Notes: generated by a model not told the origin, from the letters alone. Counted from the stretch's first letter, positions 1 through 11,358 are shown. The stretch: 64,000 bases of DNA from Pseudeuparius sepicola (GCA_963920635.1 OY987298.1:127357735-127421734); one strand, 5' to 3'. Program-made: numbers and translations.

Positions 1-1130
1 AGTATTAGGTAGTCCATTTCTAAACCAAGGGTATACTGAGCACCAAGTTAGAACGATTGAGCTTAATGAACTTTAGGTATACAAAAATGATAATTTAAAA
101 GATAGGGTTTTCAGAATTAAAATTTAGGTTTCGTATTTTTCTAGGATTCAGGGTTTGATGGCAAAATTTATACCTAACTTTACACATAATAAGAGGCTGC
201 TATTCCTTTTAGCACCTGTTTTCCGCGAGCACCCTTCTGTATGTACCTTTTTTGTTGCAAAGTAAATTTCAATTTGGAAATAGAAAGGCAAAGTAATAAC
301 AAAAGGATCTACGGGGCCGTCCCGAGTTTAACCTGCAGCTCTCCTGCAATCTATTGATAGGATCGCTATCCAATTCCGGCAAAAATTGGAACCTGCCGGC
401 TATGATATGGCGAGAATGTTTTAGATGTTCGAAAGTTAGGCGTTCAGAATATATATCGATATTTAAGGCGCAATATTTGTACAGGAATATTGCGTTTGGG
501 CAGCTCATGATATATGGCTTTTTCAGGGCGACGCCGGTTACTTTTCCGCAGCTTCAACATCGCGTGTAAATATGTAGGCTGCTTGTTTTGAGGGTATGAA
601 TATGAATGAGTTTGCTCAGTTGCGTTGACTCCGAGGCACTCTGGCACTGACAACCCCCTTGATATCTCTTTCCATTGGAACTAATTAAAATTTCTTATAA
701 AGGGTGTTTTCTAAACATGGGGCACACATTTAAGGGGATATTCTTTGGGTAAAAAAAGTTCCTATAAATACATGTCTACAATTGCCAAATACAGGTTGTT
801 AAAATTTTGCAAAATATCACTTTTTTATTATTGTCTAAGAAATGCTTGGGTCGATTTCATTAAAATTTTTACAGTTTCTTAATCATTTTATGGGGTATCC
901 TTTAGACATATTAGAGTGGATCCAGAAATTCCAGAAGCGTGTCCACGGGGCAGGACACTTGGAATTTTACGCAAAAATAATAACGCTCAGTAGATTTTTC
1001 CAATTATTATAATTGTTTTGTACTAATTTGGGGATTGATTTCTATAGATGCCAGGATATTAATAACATTATATTCGTTATTTTGCCTATTTCTCCGATTC
1101 ATGACAGGTCTATGGGTGCTACCCGTTATT
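1..1130. other. AT-rich non-coding stretch, nothing recognised
   Basis: No convincing coding region, RNA gene or repeat end was found. The short open frames here are in the size range expected by chance at this base composition. Confidence 0.5.
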
Positions 1131-1141
1131 AACAGGCGCTA

Positions 1142-1187
1142 GTTCAAACCCTTGTTTATGGAGGTTCTGGTTAGCTTTTGCTTATGG
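1142..1187 (+). repeat. Outer inverted repeat, left copy (partner at 5825-5866)
   Basis: The stretch containing AAACCCTTGTTTATG and GGTTAGCTTTTGCTTATGG recurs in inverted orientation at 5825-5866 with a few mismatches and a 4-bp length difference. The similarity does not extend far on either side. The pair encloses 4.6 kb that holds the THAP pseudogene, one mariner-type derivative and all six micro-insertions. It may be the ends of an old larger element or simply two copies of a dispersed repeat. Confidence 0.55.
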
Positions 1188-1330
1188 CGGAATTTCTATA
1201 ACCTTCAAATATGTCCTTATGGTCTGTCTGTCACATTCCCACTTGTTACTAAATGTTTCTGTCTCGTTCTCTTACATTTCACCGAGACGCGTCCGTACGG
1301 TGGCGCCAAATTCCGAACCACGGTTCGAGC

Positions 1331-1361
1331 CGTCGATGAAGGAAGGAATCCGCAATCGACG
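1331..1361. mobile_element. Micro-insertion A (31 bp palindromic insert)
   Basis: A 31-bp segment begins CGTCGATGAAGGAAGG and ends GCAATCGACG, so its ends are inverted repeats (CGTCGAT/ATCGACG). It is flanked by GTTCGAGC (1323-1330) and GTTCAAAC (1362-1369), an 8-bp duplication with two mismatches; including one more G the match is 7 of 9. It shares its centre GGAAGGAATC with inserts B and C. Confidence 0.6.
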
Positions 1362-1726
1362 GTTCAAACAAGGCGTGGATGGAAGAAGGTTAAATTTTAA
1401 AGGGCAGGAAACTGTATGTACCTACGTACGCGGGCCGGGTATCGATCGATCCAGCGCTTGCTTGGTCATCACGAGGTCCAGCTGTTTTTGCTTTTTGCTG
1501 CCGGTTATTAATTTGCTGTGATTCTCGTTTTCTTATTTCCACTTATATTATTGTTACCTGTATTTGGTGGATAGTGTGCGGTGGTGTTCTAGTCCGATAA
1601 TTAGTGTGTGCATATAAAAAAACGTTTCGTGTTTTGAGCCACCAGATAAACGATAAATAGGTACAGAGGTTAGGAAGTGAAAATGTGTTTTGTTGTATCA
1701 AAATGAGTGTTTTCTTGTGGTTTTAG

Positions 1727-1744
1727 AATCGATGCAAATCAACG
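1727..1744. mobile_element. Micro-insertion E (18 bp, degenerate)
   Basis: The 18-bp segment reads AATCGATGCAAATCAACG and differs at three positions from insert D at 4661. Flanks are GTTTTAG (1720-1726) and GTTCTAG (1745-1751), 6 of 7 identical. It sits immediately upstream of the first THAP codons; the TAG before CCA TGC belongs to its right-hand duplication. Confidence 0.5.
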
Positions 1745-1776
1745 GTTCTAGCCATGCAAGTGTTGTGTCCCAAATT

Positions 1777-1804
1777 CGTCGATGGAGGAAGGAATCAATC
1801 GACG
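1777..1804. mobile_element. Micro-insertion B (28 bp with perfect 8-bp duplication)
   Basis: The segment starts CGTCGATGGAGGAAGGAATC and ends AATCGACG. It is flanked on both sides by CCCAAATT (1769-1776 and 1805-1812), a perfect 8-bp target-type duplication. Removing the insert plus one duplication (36 bp) joins the THAP sequence CCVPN directly to WKGNY, which proves that the 28 bp were added to an existing sequence. This is the clearest of the six. Confidence 0.8.
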
Positions 1805-2080
1805 CCCAAATTGGAAAGGCAATTACCTAACCGGGCCAAAGCCAAAAGTGTCCGTTTTTGCCTTTCCTAAAGATCCAGTTTTGAGGGCAAAATGGGTGCA
1901 AGCCTTATTTATACAAACAAGGGTGCAAGCCATAAAAAGTGCTTACTTTGTAGTCAAGAAACATTCAAGGTATGTTATATGTTACATTTTTTATATATTT
2001 TTTTATAAAGCTTCGGGTTATTGTAGGCCTGTGAACAACACTTTTTAACACAAGACATTGAAAGGGAGACTACGTGTGTT

Positions 2081-2102
2081 GGTCGATGGTCCTTAATTAA
2101 CG
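2081..2102. mobile_element. Micro-insertion F (22 bp)
   Basis: The segment begins GGTCGATGG and ends AATTAACG. It lies between two GTGTGTT copies (2074-2080 and 2103-2109); with the adjacent base, 7 of 8 match. Its removal joins ACGTGTGTT to TAGAATCGACTGG, restoring the THAP-like FRIDW context. The centre differs from inserts A-C. Confidence 0.5.
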
Positions 2103-3149
2103 GTGTGTTTAGAATCGACTGGTGAAACTACGCGCACCTTTAAAAATTCCACGTTTAGCTAAAGGTTTTAAATTTTCATGGCAAGTTAATTTTATTATAT
2201 TTTTACAAAATATACTTACTTTTTTAGGTGCAACACCTTGTAAGTTAGCAGGTTGCCCAAGTTATTTGTCCAAATCGAGCACGAGTCGTAGGGAAGGTCT
2301 CAAATAAAAAAAAAAATTGAACTTGGACATGTTGAAAAAGGCATGGCCGAAAGCGTTGAGAGTTGTAAAGCTTAAAAGTCTGCAAAATCGTATTCAAACA
2401 TTGAGGAAGCGTATTCAAAAATTTGTGATATTGCCGAGTGGGGTAGGCGTTGTTTGAAGGCGAAAGGAAGCGAAGGAAGGGGCACACGTAGTCACTGAAA
2501 TCTTTATTATCATGATATTTTTTTGTTGTGATATTTTTATTGTTCAATTATCATTTATTAAATAACTCTTAAATTGTGGCTGTATTAAAATATTTTTGTG
2601 TTCCACAGATTAGTTACTATGTTATGTTTGAAACTGTACCTATTAGTATTTTACCTGGACACAAAAAAACGACAAACTTTGCAGAAGTCTCAGTTATTAA
2701 GTGTTTTTAAGATGCTAGAGTTGAACGTAAATAAAAATCGTTGGTATCGTACTGTCATGCTCGAAGATGTGCCTCAAAATAGGTACATAGCTAATATTAA
2801 TATTATCTGTTATACAGCGTGGTGAATAAAAAATGCGAAAGTGTGATTTTTCTTCTTCTCTTGAGTAGGTGCCTGTGAATTCATATTTGACATTGTCTTG
2901 GGATTCCAAACAACTCTTCTTAGTGCCATAGTGCTGTAATTCTAAAAATAAGGGTACTTTACTCTTGAGGAATTTTCGTAAGTATTTTTCAACCTTCCCT
3001 GTATACGAATAGAAATTTTAAAATTTTTCGTGTATATTTTGAGTTTAAGCACAAGTACCAACTTTTATCAAGAATACTTTTTTTTTCTGAGAAACAAATA
3101 TAGAAAATTCCCATTTGTGTCCAACTTTCTGGCGGACACTGTGTATATA

Positions 3150-4648
3150 CAGGGTGAGTTTTTTCGATGCCCACTATAGGAATCTCGGAAACTAGCAGAA
3201 CTACAACAAAGAATTGCGGGGAAGAATTGCAGTTTTGAATGCTCAATCTAATGCCCCTTTTGGATTTTTAAAAAAGTTCATGGCTCACTAGATATTTTGA
3301 AAATAGTGATTTTTTGCTATTTCCTCAGATCTCTGTAGCTCCATTATTTCTGATTATACAAAAAAACTGTAGAGACAAAATTGTAGATATGTAATCCAAT
3401 TTTTTATGTTGTTTGTGATTTTTGAGATATGACAGACTTGTGTTTTTTTAAATAGTTGGCTGTGGCCTTATTAAATCGGGCATTTTTTAAGCTTTTCAAA
3501 AATATAATACTCTGCATAGTTATTATAACAAATAAAATAGCTATGGCTAATTTTCTGATTTTTTTCTTAATTTTCACATAGTCAGCCATGGAATATTTTC
3601 ATAATTACGTTCTATTTTATAATAAGACATAGGTAATTCAAACTTTCAAATATTTTATTTTTAGCTGGTAACAAATGTAACAAAATAAAACAAAAATTAT
3701 CATGATGGAGCTCCATCACATAATTATTATATGCCCGTAAGAAATTACCTAGATCAGCTATATCCAAATAGTTTGATAGGGAGAAATATACCTATTTCCT
3801 AACAGCCCAGATCCCCCAATTTGTCTGTTTTGGATTTCCTTTTGTGGGGAATAGTACAAAATAAAGTACGAGACAATTGTTAAATTAAGAGCAGATGTTT
3901 TAGAAGCAATTGCCAGTATTGACAGGCGCTCTCTAAGAAAGGCGACAAATTCAGTTTTAAAAAGATGCAATATTTGCGTAAATAATAATGATAGATTGTT
4001 TGAACACCTTTTTTATTTTAAAAGGTGACCTTTTAAAATAATAATAATTTGAATTTGAGTTTTTTAATTTTTGTTTTATTTTGTTACATTTTGATACCAG
4101 CTAAAAACAAAATATTAGGAAGTTTGAAGAATGTCTAATTATAAAATAGAATGTAATTATGAAAATATTCCATGGCTGACTATGTGAAAATTTTGAAAAA
4201 ATCAGAAAATTAGCCATAGCTCTTTCATTTTTTATAATAACTATGTCGAGTATTATATCTTTGGAAAGCTCAAAAAATGGCAGATTTTATAAGGCCTTAG
4301 CCAGCTATGATTTACATTAAAAAAAAACAAAAGTTTATGTCATATCTCAAAAATCAGAAACAACATAAAAAATTGGATAAGATTATCTTTTTAAGCCCAA
4401 AATTATATACAATTTTTGTCTCTAGAGTTTTTCTGTATAATCAGAAATAACGGAGCTACAGAGATCTTATGAAAAATAGCAAAAAACACTCTTTTCAAAA
4501 TATCTAGGGAGCCATGAACTTTTTTAAAATTTCAAAAGAGGCATTAGATTGAGCATTCAAAACCGCAATTCTTTTCCCATTTAACCTTTTTTCTAGCTCT
4601 GCTAGTTTCCGAGATCCCCATAGTGGGAATCGAAAAAAACTCACCCTG
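3150..4648 (+). mobile_element. Long-TIR mariner-type element, internally deleted
   Basis: A 1499-bp element begins CAGGGTGAGTTTTTTCGATG and ends with the inverted form ...AAAAACTCACCCTG, with TA on both sides (3148-3149 and 4649-4650), as expected for the Tc1/mariner superfamily. The inverted arms are about 550 bp long (3150-3699 and about 4064-4648) with many mismatches, so the copy is old. Only ~365 bp separate the arms, and this core encodes the C-terminal third of a transposase (3701-4028). The N-terminal and first catalytic parts are missing, which makes it a deletion derivative. Confidence 0.85.
3701..4028 (+). pseudogene. Transposase fragment, C-terminal part (DD41D-like)
   Basis: From 3701 the frame reads HDGAPSH, the second catalytic-aspartate motif of mariner-type transposases, then PVRNYLDQLYPNSLIGR. 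After a frame interruption near 3800 come PRSPNLSVLDF and LWG, matching the third catalytic motif (SPDL..LD), with the first D of SPDL changed to N. RADVLEAIASIDRRSLRKAT and LFEHLFYFKR then lead to a TGA at 4026-4028, matching the usual C-terminus (LFEHL). The first catalytic aspartate and the helix-turn-helix region are absent because the element is internally deleted. Same superfamily as 28539-29624 but a clearly different lineage. Confidence 0.8.
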
Positions 4649-4660
4649 TATACCTACATT

Positions 4661-4678
4661 CGTCGATGGAAATCAACG
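4661..4678. mobile_element. Micro-insertion D (18 bp)
   Basis: CGTCGATGGAAATCAACG lies between CTACATT (4654-4660) and CTATATT (4679-4685), 6 of 7 identical. It keeps about 10 bp of the left and 8 bp of the right terminus seen in the longer inserts. It is only 12 bp beyond the end of the 3150-4648 element. Confidence 0.6.
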
Positions 4679-5156
4679 CTATATTTCACAACATAACTAC
4701 TATTTCGCAAATCTTGGAAATTTCTCAGGAGGTATTGGTAAAGGTATTGTTTATCCTGTGGTAAAGGTAAAACTATCTCGGACAGTTTTAAAATTTTCTA
4801 GCACGCCAGCTGAGTTTTTTTTAGTGCTATAAACGGTGGCCTGGTGGCCTTTTTCCAAATTCTAATAAAGTAAACTGAAAGCTGTCAGTTTTGCCCACAA
4901 ACGTCATTAAGAATTTTTTCGGTAACTCTTAAAACATGGCGGTTTTTACAAAGGTTTTTCAAAATTATCTCGGAAAGTATAGGCCGTAATTCTCGAATAT
5001 GCTTTTGCATAAAGTTAGACCATCAAAAAAACAATCTTTTCTTTCAAAGAAAGTTGTCCGAAACCGAAAAATGCATATTTATCAAGATATTCTTGACTGG
5101 CTCCCCTTTAATAGACATCCTGTATAGGTCTGTGATCTTATCCTCGTTAAAAGCCT

Positions 5157-5187
5157 CGTCGATGGAGGAAGGAATCCTCAATCAACG
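5157..5187. mobile_element. Micro-insertion C (31 bp)
   Basis: The segment starts CGTCGATGGAGGAAGGAATC and ends CCTCAATCAACG; its arms pair over 13 positions with two mismatches around an AGGAA loop. Flanks are AAAGCCT (5150-5156) and AAAGCAT (5188-5194), 6 of 7 identical. Same length and central block as insert A. Confidence 0.6.
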
Positions 5188-5622
5188 AAAGCATGCACAA
5201 GCAAATTTTTCTTGAGGATTATTTCAGTTTATTATTTAAAATGTTTTCAATACCAAGGTATACCTAGGTATATAATTGTAAATATCTGATTAAACTTTAT
5301 TATAATTATTGTTTCCGTTATTATTTTCAACACCTAAAATTCATTTGTAATATTGTCGACCTACAATATAATGACCTTGGGTGGCATGGTTGTTCGGGGG
5401 CCGTCTGACCGGTGATGACTCAGCGATCGATACAAAAACTAGAGAAAAAATCGTTTTCAACCGTTTTTATTACTCTGGTCGGCTGTGCCAAGAGTAAACA
5501 AACCGGCTGAGGGCTCCAGTGACGTCACTGCCGATCGATAAGTCTGCGAATATACACCGTATGGGATCTGCGTAGCGTGACAGATTTCTAAACGAGATCG
5601 AGTAAGAAGCGCTAAGGTTTTT

Positions 5623-5788
5623 GATTTTGATAATAGGTGGCGCCCTTGTGAATCCGATCATATATCTCCGTTAGTTTTAGATTTTGATAATAGGTGGCGC
5701 CTTGTGAATCCGATCATAGATCTCCGTTAGTTTTAGATTTTGATAATAGGTGGCGCCTTGTGAATCAAATCTCCGTTAGTTTTAGATT
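5623..5788. repeat. Short tandem repeat, three 56-57 bp units
   Basis: GATTTTGATAATAGGTGGCG starts at 5623, 5680 and 5736, each followed by a CTTGTGAATC and CTCCGTTAGTTTTA segment. The third unit has lost about 14 bp. The flanks contain the second copy of the outer inverted repeat (5825-5866). Confidence 0.85.
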
Positions 5789-5879
5789 TGGTCCTTAGAG
5801 GCCGACACAAGCAACTAAATCTAGCCATAAGCAAAAGCTAACTAGTCTCATAAACAAGGGTCAAACGCACAAACACGCG

Positions 5880-7180
5880 GCGATGGTAACGCGGTCGATT
5901 CGGATAGCGCAAATAGAAGATGCGAGCAGCGATGGTCCCATTTGAAAACATACAAAATATAGATATCGTCAGCATATTAAATGCTTCTTGGTTAGAAATC
6001 GGCATTTTAGAAAAGATTACAAATTCAAAAAACTACACTTTCTGAATGTAAACACAACAGAATAATTTACAAATTACGGCTGTCATTTTATAATGCATCG
6101 TGTTTCATTTGTTTAATTTTCCAAGGCCTACTTAAAAGTGTAGGGTGCTTTTACCTTACTTTAAAACCAAGCCAAGGCTTACCTTGTTTTTTATTATTGC
6201 GATTAAAAAGTTATACCTTATACTTTTGAATTTTAAATTTTTTTTTGGCAGAGATGAACTGAACTACCTACCTATCTTTCTTTTTTCCAGGACCACACAC
6301 CATATTGCAAAAAAAACAGCTTCAAACTTTACGCAAAATGCTAGATTTGGGGCATCAAATTTTACAAAGAATCTTTGTAAATGGTTCCAAAATATATGGT
6401 CTAACATATTCGAATTTGGATATAGTATACCTATATTTGGGTTTTTAGGTTTACTTTTTAACTAAATGTTAGAATTACGAGAGTAATATTAAAGTGACTT
6501 AATAAGTTCAAAATGCGTTTAGTCCCTTTGGAGCAACATGAAAGTTCTGATGATATATATTTTTTTAAATAATACCTAAATGAATTCTATTTAGACTCAC
6601 TTAACATCTTATTCATTTTGTAGCTAAATTTTTAGTAGTGTTAGGAAATTTACCGCGCGGTCCTTGGCCTTCAAACATCCATTATTCTCATTTTCCCAAT
6701 ATTTGAGGTAAGGAACGAGATTTTGAAAAACGGTTTTCACTGGCCTATTTGGATGTTATTTGGGTAATAGCAAAATGAAAAAAAAAAAGAGTTTTGTGGG
6801 GGTGTATAGGTACGATAAATTGTAAATTCGTTGACAGACTTGACTTTCGAATGATTGAAGGATTGAAGGTCTAAATGACGAAATACAGAAGTTGCCCATA
6901 TTGGTTCCCCCCAGCGGACGTTGCAGCCGAGGGTGCAACTTTTATTTGACATAATGTAGAAGCTGGTACTTCTTGAAATGTTTGTTTGAAAAAAGTAGAA
7001 CACATGGTATTACTCAGAGTGGTGTGGACTTTTTGTTTCTTGGCGAGTTCACAATGTAAAACGGGGATATGGGAGGGTGGTATGACGTAAGCTTAATACT
7101 TTGATACCGCGACATCGCCGCTCTGGCTCTTTGTGGGCCTTCGTAGTATTATCACCAAACGTGCTGCCCTATAAAGTGGT
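5880..7180. other. Non-coding, nothing recognised
   Basis: AT-rich sequence with short unsupported open frames; the 106-codon frame at 6145-6465 is dominated by AT-rich codons and shows no domain. Confidence 0.4.
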
Positions 7181-7184
7181 GATG

Positions 7185-7387
7185 CATACCAAATTTGGTC
7201 TAAATATCTCCACTGGTTGGAACACTATAAAAAATAATCGATATTTTTTTGGAAGCTTGCAACACTTTGTATCTTTAAAACGAAGCGTTTACGGACTTAT
7301 GTCGACATGAAATTTTTCTCTTCAAATAAATTTTTCTATCAAATATCGACTGTTAAAGTCCTGCTACCAAAAAAAGGGACCACCCTG
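7185..7387. mobile_element. Single right end of a CAGGGTG-type element
   Basis: The stretch ends ...GGGACCACCCTG followed by TA at 7388-7389, the inverted form of the CAGGGTG terminus seen throughout the window. No matching left end was found nearby, so the left boundary is approximate. Confidence 0.4.
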
Positions 7388-8379
7388 TATAAAAATCTCT
7401 ATATTATATTTGGTTAATCTTTCATCGTTTTTTATCGTGAAAGTTCGCGAGCGCTATGGTGCTATTACACCGTCACATCCATTAACTTCGTAATATATGC
7501 GGCAAGGTAATGTATCAAACTCTGGAACTAGCAGTTACCGCACCGCAGGTGTGAAATACAAGCACACTAAATATAAACTTCCCTGAAACGTTTGCCCACA
7601 TGTGATAATATTACAGGTTATACGTCTCGCATATACCTCTACCGATCAGACACCAATAAAATCACTATTATCTACTTGCACTTTGACAAGGTTTTTGGTT
7701 CAAACATTCAAATGCGCCATTATCACCAAGCATGATTTTTAAAACCTAGGAATCCTATTGATACTCTGAAGGTATATTTTTGTAGAAAATCGATCTAAAC
7801 TTTATTATTTCTTATCAAGGGAAATTGGTCATTTTTGCATTGATTTAATAGACAAACAATCTGGTCATCTTGTTTTTAGGGAAGACATAATTCGAGTTGT
7901 TACTTACTTGTAAACATTGATCCATGAATTACGTCCATCACATAAATCACAACAACAAAGTATACGAAAATGTTACGGAAACGCAGAGCCATCCTCGCAG
8001 GGTCCACCAGCATCCTCAAACAACATCCATCTTCCATTTCCCAAACGGCTTTCCTTAAGTGTAAAGATACTCCCTGATGTTCATTTTGAAGGAATAAGTT
8101 TCAAGCGCGGGCCACTTTTTAATCACTTTTTTTTTTTCAAAATCGGTGAACTGTGTATCCACCCACCGAAGCTGAAAATAAAGAGAACAACTTTAACAAA
8201 ATTGAGGATTTAAGGTATTGCTAAAATTTAATATTGAGCGGTTTAGAAGTACCCATAATATAAATTGGTTTATATGGTGTGTTTCTCTTACCATCCCCTT
8301 CAAACATTTTACTGGCCTTTCAGTTGTTTCTTGAAAATTCTCATAGGCGTGAAAATTCTCATAGATGGTGAAAATTTTA

Positions 8380-9222
8380 CACAGTAAAAATTTTAACAAA
8401 AAAATTAAAACCAACTTCAAAAATTTGCCCAGATGCACACTCCACTAAAAATTAAAAAAATATTTAACAAAAAATAACACCAACTTCACAAATTTTCTCG
8501 ATTGCACATTTCAACTAAAATATTAAGTAGAAATATTGTTCTCTTCCTAAATTGAGATTTTTTTGGATTTGATGACAGTCAAGGCAAGGAATTTAAATCT
8601 ATTTAGATATAAATACATAATACATAATATCCTACATACATCATAACTTACTGTCACCGACTCCAAAGATAACTCATGTTAGAAAGAGAAAAATATTTCT
8701 ACAATTTTATTTGAAATGTTCATACGGGCAAATTTGTGAAGTCGGTTTTAATTTTTTTATTAAAATTTTATTATTTTTTAGTGAATTATTAAGAATTATT
8801 GAAATCGGCCCAATATTACATTCCATCCCCTATTTGTCCACCCTTAGGACTGAAATTTTTCTCTTCAAATTTAAATGTGACCACCCCTAAGGTAACCCCT
8901 TTCTAATAAAATAAGAATCACCCTTACGGGTGGAATTTTATCTTCAAATTTAAATGGGGCCACTTCTAAAGTAATCGCTTTCTAATAAAAAGAGAATCAT
9001 CGAAATCGGTCCAATATGAAATTTCATCCCCCATTTTTCCACCCTTAGGGGAGATTTTTTTTTCAAATTTAAAGGGGCCACCGGCTACCTCTAAGGTACT
9101 TACTCCCTTTCTAATAAAAAAAATCATCGAAATGACGGAGTTCTGAGGTAACAACCATAAAAAAAATAAAAAAATAAAACCGAATTGAGAACCTCCTCCA
9201 TTTTTGAAGTCGGTTAAAACTA
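8380..9222. repeat. Dispersed insect repeat with internal tandem units
   Basis: Segments of the type CACCCTTAGG...TTCAAATTTAAA...CCTAAGGTA...CTTTCTAATAAAA recur three times in tandem between about 8840 and 9130. They are bordered by GAAGTCGGTT motifs (8739 and about 9207). An inverted copy of the border (AAAACCAACTTC) lies at 8405-8420. I recognise this as a common arthropod repeat type but cannot assign a class. Confidence 0.6.
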
Positions 9223-11358
9223 TATGCCTATGTAGATCCTAAAAAATTGCTGGTAAACTATTCCCTTGTACATCATATTTCGTTAAAATGGTTCATTTTT
9301 ACCGACTTATTTTTGGTAAATCTATTTTTTCTACAAGAAATGAGCGGGTGTTGAATACACACGATGTGTGTTTTTCAAAACGCACCTTAAAGTGTACTTT
9401 CAGTGCTGTTTTCAACACCTGTCGTGTTTTTTTTTAATATAGTTTTTTCAACATCTTGAGCAATTTGGGAGTAAATATTTTTGTTCATATTTATTAACCT
9501 CTGAAACGAGATGATTTTCTTTGCCTTTTTGGAAATACCGTCTTTCTGGGTGCGTCAGTTTAACTAAAATTAAAATGTGATTCCATAAGAAAGAAATTGA
9601 GACCAAATTAAATTTTCCAAAAATCACCTCCTTCGGTTATATTATTTCATTTATCCAGTTGTTATATAGATAGACATGGAAATGTATAGGATGTTGTCTA
9701 CAAAGACGCTGCTAAAGTAATAGAAACATTTCCAACATTTAATGCGTTAACAGTTCTTAGTTTTATAATTATTATTTTCATTGGAATTCAAGTTTTGTTT
9801 GGCAAGTCCAGAAAGGTCTTCACAAAAGTGCAAAGAAAATCAAATGTATATTAAATTTGAATTTATATTCCACGGGAAATTCTACGTAAGGCTTGTTTTG
9901 AATTATCAAAAATAACTAAAATAATGGGAAGAGTTCGTTTAAATTTGGACATCCGTACAAAACGTGGGTAATAATTATTATTTGCATTATTTCCAGAATC
10001 CGGAAAACATATCTACCGTGGTTAATTTTTCACAAGCTCAACTTAATTTACAAAAGCTCTCTATGTATGCAGATCTATCTAGCACTGGGAGCTTTCATCT
10101 GAAAACGAATTAGTTTCGCAAATAACCGAAACTTTCCAGATAACTTGTCGTGTAAATTCCCCTTTAACATATTTTGTTGAACTATAACCCCAGCTTCACT
10201 TGAAAAGGGTCTAAAAGTTATACCTACGTCTTGTCTCAAATCAATTCTAAGGCCCAGTTTTTGTGCCAGTTTCTTAGAATCTTATTAGCGTGGCATTTCC
10301 GTACGCCTCATTATGCGAGTATTACCAGCCGGTTGGGGGCTGCAATAATGCCGTTAAAATGCAACAAAAACGCTGAAAACTGTACAAATAACCTGATTGT
10401 GTGTGCAACAGTAATTATTCAAATGTTTCCCCAGCGCTGGCGTGCGCGCCTGAATACAAAACCTTTCATAACAGTGATATATGCTACAAAATTTAAACTA
10501 TGTATACAGATAGATGTACAGTCACCCGGAGTCCTGCCTTCACTTTTATTTGAATGTATTTTACAGGAATCATTCGTACCTATAAGTTCTTTTAAAAAGA
10601 CGAATTCGATCGATCACGACATTAAATCAATCATTTATAATAGTATACCTAGTTCTTTAACCTCTTTAAACTGAATGTAGAAACTGTAGCTATGGAAATT
10701 CAAATCCAGAAGCTCGTCTTTATGTCAGTGTGTTTAAGGGATAATACCGTTTCAGAAGTGCCTACCATTTGCTACGTTACTAGTTATTTGAACTGTTAAT
10801 GCAAAGAAACATCCGCATAAGTTTTGTTTTTAAACTTGATATAGATCGCTATAACTTCCTGAGAACTTTTTTACAAAAAAAAAACATTTAAACAACTTTA
10901 TACATACAACTAATTATACTGAAATAATTATCACTTTATCCCAAAATTAAGAGTGAAATATATTATTTGCTTAAAAACAAAAGAAGGAAATCGTCGTTGT
11001 AATTTTAGAGGTTAAATAAATTAGATCCTTTGCGTCGTAGCAGCTGGACCTAATTGTTCCGTTTAACTTTGAAAATATTTCCCTTTTATGTTGATGTTAT
11101 CTCTTGAATTTTTCACGAATAGGGTAAAGGAAGACATTAGTTATCATGTTTTTGGTTAATTAGTCCCACTAAATCTAATTGTCGCCATTTAAAAGTTCCT
11201 TAACTCAAAATTATGGCCCACATCTTTATTATTTTACTTTCCAAATTGGTATTGCTCTTTTGTCTCAATATGTATATACCTCTTTAAAATCTCAAGTTCT
11301 AGTCAATTATTATGCAGATATGTAAGAACATTATTTATATATATTTGTTTTGTTTGTA
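9223..11358. other. Non-coding stretch with no supported gene
   Basis: A 147-codon frame at 10231-10674 opens with TTG and shows no domain. A short segment at about 10372-10418 (ending GTGTGTGCAACAGTAATTATT) resembles 19280-19329. Nothing else stands out. Confidence 0.4.

Larger units (their letters stand above)
1752..2460 (+). pseudogene. THAP-domain protein pseudogene
   Basis: Exon-like pieces of a THAP zinc-finger gene lie here. At 1755 the frame reads CKCCVPN, then (after a 36-bp in-frame interruption) WKGNY and KVSVFAFPKDPVLRAKWVQAL at about 1845-1907, the typical FPKD..L..KW core of THAP domains. CLLCSQ, resembling the third zinc cysteine region, follows at 1940 but one base out of frame; the exon then ends at AAG|GTATGT (1970). 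Downstream, FRIDW and VKLR around 2108-2133, an acceptor-like TTTTTTAG before 2229, GCPSYLSKS near 2251-2277 and a coiled-coil-like run (KSLQNRIQTLRKRIQK, about 2379-2426) fit the family layout. Breaks: no start ATG in frame (TAG precedes CCA TGC), one zinc cysteine replaced by tryptophan, a frameshift and several stops. THAP domains are DNA-binding modules found in P-type transposases and host proteins; which source this had cannot be told. Exon limits are approximate. Confidence 0.65.

Noticed and set aside
1310..1335. GGTTCGAGCC resembling a tRNA-gene B box (possible SINE)
   Set aside because: No A box at the right distance and no poly-A or tRNA-like fold; the motif is created at the junction of insert A and its duplication.
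10231..10674. 147-codon open frame
   Set aside because: It opens with TTG, shows no domain and no support from neighbouring sequence.
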